DNA from: Zygnema circumcarinatum
Lineage: Eukaryota > Streptophyta > Zygnematophyceae > Zygnematales > Zygnemataceae
NCBI GenBank assembly: GCA_037447605.1
Contig: CM074805.1
Span: 3,651,320 to 3,715,319 of the forward strand
Reading direction: 5' to 3'
Length of the DNA stretch: 64,000 nt
How positions within the stretch are numbered: the stretch's first letter is position 1; every line of letters starts with the position of its first letter. Shown piece by piece: positions 24,401 to 34,029 of the stretch. The notes under the pieces were generated by a model. That model worked only from the letters and a program-made list of their open reading frames with translations. It made no database searches and was not told where the DNA came from. A program made the translations under genes and the position numbers.

Positions 24401-27400
24401 CACATGATGAGAGGGCCAAAGGGCAATTTCTTGAGAGTTCGAAGCATACCTCAGCAGCTAAGCCAAACAGACCACCGGCTGTAAAAAGTTCCCCTGCTGT
24501 CTGCAAATACTCGGCCGCCACATCCTCCCTCACCTGCAAATATCCTTCCACCTGCCCCAAAACAAAGCTCGTCCAGCCTCCTTCCTCCCCAGGGGCCCTT
24601 AGACCCAAAGACTGCATGATAGCTTGGGAGGACTGCCTCTCTAATCGCCCCCCTCCCATCCTGACAGGTGCATTCCGATCGCTGACGGACGCATTCCGAT
24701 CATTGAGCCCCTTCCCTTCTGCAAGTCCTTTCCCTTCTGAGGTCGTTGCGCTGCCCGCTTTAATTCGGGCCCAAGTGGCTTCAAATGACTGGTCCAGAGC
24801 TGTTTCTTGCACGTCTGACACCTGGCTTGTTTCCTGCACTGACTCCTGATTTTCGTCAGGTTGCAATGTCTTCTTTCTGCTCTGCAGCCCATTTCTAATC
24901 TCTGCCTGCGAAAAGTGTGCATTCAGCAGCCCCTCCAGTTGGTTGCCTCTCCCAGTTGGCAGCACCCCCTCAAGTTGGTTGCTTCTCCCACTTGGCAGCA
25001 GTCCCTCAAGTTGGTTGCCTCTCCCACTTGGCAGCAGTCCCTCAAGTTGGTTGCCTCTCCCACTTGGCAGCAACCCCTCAAGTTGGTTGCCTCTTCCACT
25101 TGGCAGCAGTCCCTCAAATTGGTTGCCTCTCCCACTTGGCAGCAACCCCTCAAGTTGGTTGCCTCTCCCACTTGGTAGCAGCCCCTCCAATTGATTCCCT
25201 TTCGCACTTGATCTCCACAGCCCAGAGACGCCACCACCGCCGCCGGCACCAATGCTTTCCTTCGGGCTCTCTTTTGGACTCTGCTTTGCTGCCGCCCTCA
25301 GGAGACCTTGGCTGACCTTTGGCATGTCTGGACAGATTCTTTGAAGTAGACTCAGATGCCTCCTGCTAAATCCCCATTCACTTTCGTCTTGAAGCCCCAA
25401 AAGGTATTGCAAGATGATACCTGCTGCTGCCACACGACATTGTGCGGCTTCTGCGAAGCCCGCAGGAAGGCAGTCGAGATGGCTAAGGCTGAGTTGCTGC
25501 AGCCAATGAAGACGAAGGTCGGGAACATGGGCGCTCGCATTGGAGCAAGCCAACTGACATTCAGCAATAGCATGAAGGTCGCTCGCTTGGGACTTCTGCA
25601 CTCAAAAAACCACAGCCATCGAGATTGATACTCAATGCCTAGCATTGCAAAATGACTTAGTGCAAGCAATCACTGCTGGTTTTAGCCACCATTGTCCCGG
25701 AGCCAAACGTGAGACTCTCAAACTGATAGAATCTGAAATAAAACGAGAATCATCATGGGCTCTTAAACGATAACCTACAAACCTACACGGAGAAAGCATT
25801 GGCATCATTCCAACCTTTACTGCCCCACCCCTCCCCCACTTTCCCCCTCGCCCCTCTACCCTCGAACCACCCTTAACCACCCTAAATGCTCACACTCCGA
25901 GCCGATCACTGCAGTACACTTCACAGCAAAGTGGACTCACCGCAACAACGTACTCTCGCCACATGTTGATGTAGTGCTTTATCACAGCACACATCCCCTT
26001 CAGCTCCTCCCACCTCCAGCTCCCTGCTAGTTCCTCTAGGCCATTCTCCGGCAGACTGTAGTCCCGCAGAAGCTCCTCACAGTAATTTTTGGAGCACATC
26101 ATTCTAAGAAGTGCCCTAAGTCGGGCTTTTGACACTGCGTCCCATTTTTTTGGTCCTGCCGCAGGCCAGTCTTCACTCCCAGTCAAACTGGTGGAGGACC
26201 AAGGAGGACTGCTTTCAGAACTGGCCACACCTCGATCTCCTGCTCTCTCACGCTGCGCTACAGTGTCTGATCGCAAACCTCTCGATTCCAAATGATTATT
26301 CGCGAGAGCAGCTGGCTCAGACCCTGCAGACGCAGCCTCTGCAAGGCTTTGCCTGAGAGCACTTATGAATGGAGGAGGGGCTGAGTCAGACAATTGTCCA
26401 TGGTTGAACGAGAGTGACGAACTAAGAACATCAGTCTGTTGGCTCGGTTTAAGATGTACATTATGTTCTGCAGTTGTCTGCTCTAATTCACCCAATGGAG
26501 CACCAAAATCTGCTGAATTACGGGCAGAATTACGTCCTGAACCTCGGCCTTTCAGCGGCCGTAAATCATCGTCCTTCTGATCCTGGCTGGCTGGGGGACT
26601 GCTCTCTCTCCAATCTGGTCTATCTCCCCATGAGGTTGGTGCTTCAACAGAGCCATTCTGCCTTTCTGGCCAATACCCACGCCCAGGCAGCGGAAAATCG
26701 TCATCGTTCTGCAATTCTGATCCAGTGAGGTCTGAAAATATCTTCTTCGCTCTTGATGTCATCCTCTTCCACTGAGATGTTCTTGCATGCTGCGCATCTG
26801 GTGAAGGAAAGAAAGCAAAGTTGCGAGGGGGAGATGCCCCAGGAGCATGAGCTGCGCCTGACTGCTCTGCAAGCGATGCATCGAGTGAGTCTGAACCCGG
26901 GCCACCTTGGGGCCGCAAATGGGAGTACAGATCCAACGTGCTGGAAGGGGGCTCCTGCACAGTGGCAGTCTGGGAAGAGCTGTTTGGCTGCTTCAAGAGG
27001 TCAGCCACAGCAAGGGTGAGGGCCATGGTCATGGTGGCCACCGACCCATGTTCATGGTACGAGTCCTGCAGCACAACAGGAACCATCAGGAACTTGTATC
27101 GACTCTCTTGCTCGAAACTTGCTCAGAAGAAGTTTGAAATAGACTTACAATGACCTTGCTTTGCTCAAACTCAGTTCAAGTTCAGTTCCAGTTCAGTTCA
27201 ATGCTGCATATTCTGACGAACGCTTACCTTTACAAGAAGCTAGATTGTCCTGCCACTTACATGTTGACAACTAGTCCTAATGGCATTCATGGGATGTGTT
27301 CAATGGAGAATTAACAATTCCAGCATAACGGAAAATAAAAATCGGAGTCCTGCCTGGAACATCAGACCTTTCGAAGAGACGAATTTAAGATTTAAATGGG

Positions 27401-28949
27401 GAGGGACAGGTGGACATGAAATTCGTCCTTGAGCTCACTGCCATCTTCACGGAACCATATAGGACGAATTGGAAAAAGAACAGATGCTTCTTTCAGAAAG
27501 AGCATCACCGGATTTTGTTCTTTAATTCTTCAACTCTCAATTGTAAGGAGCTGGAAGAAAATGACTTACCGCCATGAGCAAAAGCAGGCCAATTAAAGCA
27601 CGATCTCGCAGTCCTTCCAGATCACTGAACAACACCTCCTGCAGCAGCCAACGGCAGGTAGTGCGTAGGAGCTGTCCCCCACTGGCCTTCCCGAAAAGGA
27701 CCTTGCCATGGCGCCGTACCTGCAACCGAGACAAGCATCCCCTGCATTGAATAACAGAAATATTTGTACCCAAAGTTGCTGGGAGAAGAGCCTCCCACTC
27801 CGTTTCTGTGACGTGTATTTTGTTCTGCTGGCAAATTGAAACAGCTTCCAGCTTCAATGGAGACATGCGGATGCAAATGCTTGACCTCCTTTATTGCCCC
27901 AGAGCATAGGTGAACAAGTGTTCGTCTCCAGCACCTTCCAATCTAAATCTAAGACCTGAATTTTGCAATAGCGTGTATATGCCCAACAGAGACTCTGCAA
28001 GAGCATTGGTAGTTAAGTTGGTTGTGAAGAGGTAAGAAGGGTGGAACGACACTCACCAACTTGTCGAACAATGGAACAAAAAAAGACCACGCCGGCAGAG
28101 AGAGGGGAAGGCGATGGAATGCTGCAAACGGAGCCCATATGAATTCTTCCACAGTGGCACCATCTACCTCCTGTTGAGATCTTTGAATGGCGTCTGAGAG
28201 CAATTCTACAATGGCATGAACTGGTCGGACGCTCAAGGTGCCCGAAGCCCGCGGATGCATCTGAAACGAAGCACCCCGAACTCACTTTAGCATCCCACTC
28301 CACAACATGTCTTGCAGTAAACTTGGCTATACTTTACTAACTTGTGCCGTGAACTGCTAGCTGTTTTGCTACCGGCATAAAAAAATGAGCTTGGAATCAG
28401 AGACAAGCATTTCCAAGACAGTGGCTTATGGTTAACTAAAATCATGAGCACAGAAATCAGTAACCACAACGCAAATTCTCGAAGTCAGAAGTCCAGAGGC
28501 TTCAGAAAATTGGTTGTCAATCTCCTCTGAATTTCCAAAGGCCTCACAGCACCTCAGTTACAGAACAGTAAAAACTATATTGAAACCATAATGAGCCATG
28601 ACAAGCATGATCCCACCTTAGACTGGAGGTACCAATAACGCAGGCAACCCTTTCACGATGTATTTGCACGGTAGGCGTATGCACTCACCAGTGAATGGTC
28701 CGAAAGCTGCTGTGCTAGGAAGTGGTACAGCTGTACCCATGCCTCCCCTCCAATAGACTCCGCTTCGCACGTCTCAACCTGGAGCTGCATCAAATTGAGT
28801 AGCACTTCCTGTTTCTCCTCCTCTGCCAGAAGTTGAGAAAGACACCCTGCACCTGCCTCCTCTGCTGCATTCCCTTGCTGCTGATCGACTTCTGGAGCTC
28901 CAATGACGGAGCCTTGCCTTGACGGCGTAGCTTTTATGTTGAGTGCCAT
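21497..28949 (-). CDS. DOCK-family (SPIKE1-like) guanine nucleotide exchange factor, DHR2 domain; N-terminus unresolved
   Basis: Minus-strand exons 28949-28689, 28260-28057, 27719-27570, 27065-25941, 25595-24450, 24145-23922, 23619-23478 and 22567-21497 all join in frame to give 1440 residues. The DHR2 (DOCKER) domain, which activates Rho/ROP GTPases, starts near residue 580 with VPDLRLHWLQQLSLSH. It continues with FTAGGLFGLAAEVFEVL, then the diagnostic FHGERFGSILDGKEFVYREP, and ends with a FPGLLSRL...SPWELALEEVD segment. SPIKE1 is the plant DOCK that acts on ROP GTPases in actin and cell-shape control. Two oddities: a repeat-bearing insert of more than 200 residues inside DHR2, and no recognisable DHR1 lipid-binding domain in the exons found. 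A short first exon around 29368-29325 (MAIGTRFGRL) is possible but I could not join it in frame. DHR2 identification is strong; overall completeness is uncertain. Confidence 0.85.
24925..25200 (-). repeat. coding 36-bp minisatellite in the DOCK DHR2 domain (about 8 units)
   Basis: About eight tandem 36-bp units (plus-strand word CTCAAGTTGGTTGCCTCTCC) encode a 12-residue repeat GRGNQLEGLLPS on the minus strand. The unit length is a multiple of three, so copy-number change keeps the frame. Units differ by 1-4 bases. Confidence 0.95.
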
Positions 28950-29425
28950 CTGGGAAATGGAAAAGTGAGAAACAATCATTACAACGTCTTGCAGAAAAGC
29001 ATCATAGCGTGTCTGATGCTACTTGCCCTCGTCTCCATAAGAGCTAACCTGCCGATTAGTAGTAAAGAAACATTACAAACTATGTCGAAATATTTGTACG
29101 ACGACGGTCTTTGCAGAGTGAATAATAGCACTTGCGTGCTCCTCAGAAGTACATCATGTGATTCTGTTTCCAAAGTGTGAATCATCACCCTTGTTGATAT
29201 CCTAAAGGACGAGAAAACCTCAGCATCGGCATCCCATATACAACCAATTCTGATAGTTTCCAAGCCTTCAACTTACAGCACAGAAAAGCCGCCCAGTCAC
29301 ACAAGGCCCTCAGGCTTACCTCTAACACTCCTTCCGAACAGGCGTCCAAAACGCGTACCTATCGCCATCACAACCCCTCCATCCCCTCCCACCTTCGCCC
29401 CTTCCTACCTACTCCCCCTCATACC

Positions 29426-30115
29426 TATTTCCCTCTTCCTCCTCCCCTCCCGCTAATGCACTCCGATCCGCGCTCCCGGCGTTCCCGCGCTGCTGGGGAT
29501 GCGCAGCAACAGGAGCAGGAGCAGGCAGAGGCGCAGCACGGCGGCGCGGCGCAGGGCGGCCCTTGCCCTGGCCCTGGCCCTGCCGCCATTGAAGAGGGCC
29601 GTACGGCAGCAGGGCCGGTCGCGCCAGCCAGCCACCCAGCCTTACCCGCGGCTCGCCCGCCCGCCCGGCTGGCCCCGCCCCGGCCCGGGCCCGCCTGCTC
29701 TGCCTGCCTGCCCCGCCCGCCTGTCAGAGCGAGCCAGCCAGCCAGCCAGCCAGCCAGCCGACCGGGCCGGCCGCGGATCGCGCCGCTCCGGGATCGCCTC
29801 CGCTCCGCTCTTGGAAGCACCGCCAATGGCGGGGCGCCACGCCCACGCTTGTACGCACGTGGCGAGGAGCCATTGGGCGAGGTGAGGCTCGCCGCAACAA
29901 AGCGCCGCGCGGGAGGTGCTGGGGACGACGGCCCACGTGGCGCCGCGCTTGTCGGTCGCGGTCGCGGTCGAGGTCGAGGAGCTGCGGGAGGCAGGGCCGG
30001 GCCGGGCAGGCGGGATCTTTTGTGGCCCGCCCGCTCGCCGACAGACAGACAGACAGACAGACAGACAGGCAGATAGATATTACTACAGTACGGTGAAGGT
30101 ACCCGCGGAGGAGTA
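29426..30115. promoter_or_regulatory. GC-rich island, presumed 5' region of the DOCK gene
   Basis: Very GC-rich sequence with (CAGC)n at 29731-29758 and (GACA)n at 30040-30067. Long open frames on both strands are compositional. Its position just upstream of the minus-strand DOCK exons suggests promoter or 5' UTR. Inferred from position and composition only. Confidence 0.4.
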
Positions 30116-30545
30116 CAGTACCCCCCCTTAATATTTTCCACCCTAGTACTTGCGTTACCCAAGGAATTCGCCCTGATTTTGAGGAAACCACTTTTAGTAC
30201 GGTAAGTCTGTGTTAATGTATTTAGGGGTGTTAACCTAACCTGACCTATTTTTCAATACAAAATCTGCGGATTTCAAACATGGGTCACGCTATTCTGGTG
30301 TACGGTAAGTACGGACACGATCTCTATGTCTTACGGTTTATGTACGGCACCAATAGGATCTCGCGACAGGGCCCGCCGGGCGGCCATGCGTCTCCGTACA
30401 GAGAGAAGCATTACGGCCGCAGCCCGGACTCTAACATAATACCGCCCGCCAACTTGTTAACACGGAATCCCTTATATTTGCAAATTCCAAGATTTTCGCC
30501 CCATATTTGCCGAAACCATGGCGAAAATATTAGGGTGGTCTACTG
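30116..30545. mobile_element. 430-bp MITE, copy A
   Basis: TA-flanked; starts CAGTACCCCCCCTTAATATT and ends TAGGGTGGTCTACTG, imperfect inverted repeats of the same family as 13472-14059. Internal words (GGGTGTTAACCTAACCTGACC, CAAACATGGGTCACGC) recur in reverse orientation in the copy at 31427-31840. Confidence 0.85.
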
Positions 30546-30599
30546 TACCGTGCTGCCGTACAGGAAAGACATCTGCCGTTGGATTTTGCACAGGTCGGC

Positions 30600-30960
30600 T
30601 CAACAGCCATGGACAACCATGGACAACCATGGACAAAACCATCACAGATCGGACCATTAGACAAACCAGTCGACTGGTTGGCAACCAGTGGTTGCGGACC
30701 GAAACAACCATTCGACTGGTTGCCAACCATTCGACTTGTTTGGAACCAGTGGATGCCACTGGTTGGCAACCAGTCGACTGGTTTGGAACCAGTGGATGCC
30801 ACTGGTTGGCAACCATTCGACTGGTTGGCAACCAGTGCCGCCGGATCGAAACAACCATTCGACTGGTTGCGAACCAGTGGCGCAGGACTGAAACAACCAT
30901 TCGACTGGTTCGGAACCAGTGATCCAATGGTTGGCAACCATTGAATTTCTGAAATTATGC
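30600..30960. repeat. minisatellite of CCAACCAGTCGACTGGTTGG-type words, left block
   Basis: Short degenerate units built from palindromic ACCAGTCGACTGGT and GGTTGGCAACCA words, preceded by CCATGGACAA triplication (30608-30640). Open frames on both strands are a by-product of the repeats. Confidence 0.85.
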
Positions 30961-31126
30961 CTTTTTGCAAAAATGGGTCGTTTGTGTTTTTTGGTTGGTT
31001 GCCAACCGTTGACAACTAGTGTAAAAAGCCTGATGCGTACAGATACGTACGGATTCGTACAGCAGAATCGTACGGTTGTACGGAGATTTTGTACGGCCGA
31101 ACCGTAATAGTTTTCGGAAAATGATA

Positions 31127-32140
31127 CAGCGGCCCCACCTCTTGGATATCGGTGCCCCCTTTTGGGAAAATTGTACTTTTTTTTTTTGGCTAATCACCCC
31201 CCCCCCTTGGAACTTTCGGGAGGAGAGATCTTGTAGACAATCGGACCCCGCGCCTCGCGCGCAGGATCCGACCGTGCACCGACGTACGGCGCCGCGCATC
31301 GCGGCGTGGCCCGCGAGATGCGGCGAGCCTACGGAAAAGTTGTCCTCACCTGACCCGTTTGGGTCAAAGGTTGCCACGTGGCAGTCTGCCATTGGACAGC
31401 CCTGCTGCCGGTCCCCCATGCCGATACAGTGGACCCCCATAATATTTTCGCCATGGCTTCGGCAAATACTGGGCGAAAATATTGTAATTTGCAAATATAA
31501 GGTCCGTGTTACCAATAGGCGAGCGGTATTATGTTAGAGTTCATGTCTGTTCGTATGTATCGTATCGTATCGTATCGTACCGTGATTTAGATACACGAGC
31601 TCCTATTGGTGCCGTACGTATATCGTACGACCAATAGATTTAATTCGTATTTACCGTACAGCGTAAAAGCGTGACCCATGTTTGAAATCCGTTTCGATTA
31701 ACAAATTTTGTATTGGAGAATAGGTCAGGTTAGGTTAACACCCCTAATACGTTAACATGGAGTTACCGTACAAAAAGGTGGTTTCGGCAAAATCGGGGCA
31801 AATTTCTTGGGGACGCACTGTACAAGGTGGGGGTCCACTGTATCGGCATGGGGGACCGGCAGCAGGGCTGGCCAATGGCAGACTGCCACGTGGCAACCTC
31901 TGACCCAAACGGGTCAGGTTAGGACAACTTTTCCGTAGGCTCGCCGCATCTCGCGGGCCACGCCGCGATGCGCGGTGCCGTACGTCGGTGCACGGTCGGA
32001 TCCTGCGCGCGAGGCGCGGGGTCCGATTGTCTACAAGATCTCTCCTCCCGAAAGATCCAAGGGGAGGGGTGATTAGCCAAAAAAAAAAAGTACAATTTTT
32101 CCCAAAAGGGGGCGCCGATATCCAAAAGGTGGGGCCGCTG
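31127..32140. mobile_element. foldback element with ~300-bp inverted arms, split at its centre
   Basis: The left arm 31127-31426 begins CAGCGGCCCCACCTCTTGGA. The right arm 31841-32140 is its near-perfect reverse complement, ending AGGTGGGGCCGCTG. Both ends are flanked by TA. Arms pair over the T/A run, the GGAGGAGAGATC region and the GGTCAAAGGTTGCCACGTGG or GGCAGTCTGCCA-type words. The loop is occupied by an inserted MITE. No protein is encoded. Confidence 0.9.
31427..31840. mobile_element. 414-bp MITE, copy B, inserted at the centre of the foldback element
   Basis: Starts CAGTGGACCCCCATAATATT and ends GGTGGGGGTCCACTG, with TA on both sides. Relative to copy A at 30116 the interior is inverted. 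It also shares the word AAATATAAGGTCCGTGTTACC with the 13472 element and a CGTATCGTATCGT run. Confidence 0.88.
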
Positions 32141-32217
32141 TATCATTTTCCTAGTTTTCTCCGAAACGCCGACGGCATTTTGGTAACTGTAGCGTTCAGT
32201 TCGCTACAACTAGTGAT

Positions 32218-32530
32218 TTAATGGTTGCCAACCATTTGATTTAATGGATATAACCATTCGACTGGTTGCCAACCAGTGGATCCACTGGTTGGCAACCAGT
32301 CGACTGATTGCCAACCAGTAGACGTCCAACCATTGCCATCCAATGGTTGTCCAATGGTTGTCCAATGGTTGCCGATCCACTGGTCCGAACTGTGAAAACC
32401 ATGGACGGCAATGGTTGGACGTCCAATGCCTCGCAGCCATTGGTATCCAATGGTTGGAAACATCGCCAGTGGTTGCTCGGGTCGCGATTCGCAAATCAAT
32501 GGTTCGCAACCATTGCCAACGGTTAATCCA
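32218..32530. repeat. minisatellite, right block
   Basis: Same word set as 30600-30960 (CGACTGGTTGCCAACCAGTGG, CCAATGGTTG), on the other side of the foldback element. No coding function. Confidence 0.85.
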
Positions 32531-34029
32531 ATGGCCCGACTACCGTGAGTCTGACATGCCCTATAGTGGGGATGGGGGCGTTGGATAGTGCGACTTACAT
32601 GTTACAACTTTTGTTGCTTCTTGTGGTGCTTCAAAGTATATAGTTTTGTGGAACCGCGATTCGTGTTCGCCCATATATGAAGGACTTCATTGCTATGACG
32701 ACTTTGGAGGATAAAACGGTTTGAAATTGCCATCACGATGATAAAGCCATCAAAGGTACATATGAAAAAACCTGAAAGGGTAACAATTGACCATAAGATG
32801 AAAAAAAATTGTAAGCGGGACGCTAATACTGGGCCTAACGACACGCTTTACGGTCCCCAACGTAGGCCAATCGCACTAAAGTGGGGCATGTCAGCGAACC
32901 AATACTGTACGACTGCAGAGAAACGTGGCCGATATAAAAGCGTCGGCGTAACCGGAGAAGGGTACTCGTGAGTGGTCAATGCCAGTCCTTTTCCCTCGTA
33001 CGAGAATGAAAGTGCCACCCACTCGTGGTTTGAGGCGGCCGCGCGTGGTTTTCTGCAACAACGTGCATGCGACATCACGCGCGCGTTGTTGCCGTTGTTG
33101 CGCGTGGGGGTGCTCGCCTGGGGGTGCTTGCGTCACGTGACGGTCGAGGCGCATGGACTGGAACTGGTGCCGGCACTGCAGTTACCGCCGGTCACCCCGT
33201 CGCCGCAAGCGACAAAAAGTTGACAGTCACAGAGACACCTCCCGACCGGCTTGCAAGTTGCAGGTCCTGCAAACGCTTGAAGCCAGCCGGCGTCTGCAAG
33301 CAAAGTGCCGAGCAGACCAGGGCAGAGCGGAGCAGAGCGCTAAGCAGGCTGAGATTCAGGGCTCCAGCTCGGCTCGTGGCAGACCTCGTCCTGGCGGTGC
33401 AGGCAGGCCTCGAGGCGGTAGTTACGGCTGAAAGAACATTGGAAGAGTGTGTATTCTTCGGGACGACGGGAAGGCTAACACACTTTACAGGCAGTGTTCA
33501 ACTGTGGATGCTGACTAGAGGTTGTTTAATATAACAGGCTTGCAAGGACATAAATGGTCTATTCTGAATACATGCTTGCAAGAAATATCTTATTTCAGCA
33601 TTGTTCGTGGACGCAGGAAGCCCGCCATTTTCACGGAAAAGCAAAGAGCTTTCCCATACCGGTCCAACCTGCAGTGCAAGAGAATTAATACTATCTTGTG
33701 ACGACTGCCACACATCAAAGGGACAGCATATCAACGTTTCGAACGTGCCATCCGAGCTCATAGTACATCTGCACCAATCAGAATGGATCGATCGCTTCAG
33801 CTTGGCGTACTTGCATAGTGAGCCGCGGCAATGATTTGCAGCTTATTCTGGCATTGCCAATACATTATCTGATGCACATGTTGTTGCTCTTTTCTCACTT
33901 GGAAACGAATCGCTGATTATTATTTCCGGTGGTTTCGTGCTTGGTGTTTTGGTCAGTACTGGCTTCCTGATGCATGTGCTGAAGAGAAACGGATATTGTG
34001 GGCTCTTGGGATAAAGAGTGTACATAATT
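32531..34029. other. intergenic region, no supported gene
   Basis: Several short open frames exist but none resembles a known family or splices convincingly. Codon-like composition is absent. The last few hundred bases are probably the 5' UTR and promoter of the next gene. Confidence 0.45.

Noticed and set aside
24925-25200. Regular 36-bp repeats resembling a CRISPR array
   Set aside because: Units are back-to-back with no spacers, are coding in frame with the DOCK gene, and the genome is eukaryotic.
29425-30191. Long open frames on both strands (up to 245 codons)
   Set aside because: They arise from GC-rich, CAGC/GACA-repeat sequence, overlap each other in several frames, and show no domain or splice support.
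30472-31015. Open frames of 90-160 codons rich in Trp, Asn and Gln
   Set aside because: They are translations of the minisatellite words in every frame on both strands, with no start context or homology.
33067-33534. 155-codon plus-strand frame
   Set aside because: No recognisable motif, no convincing splice links, and overlapping frames of similar length.
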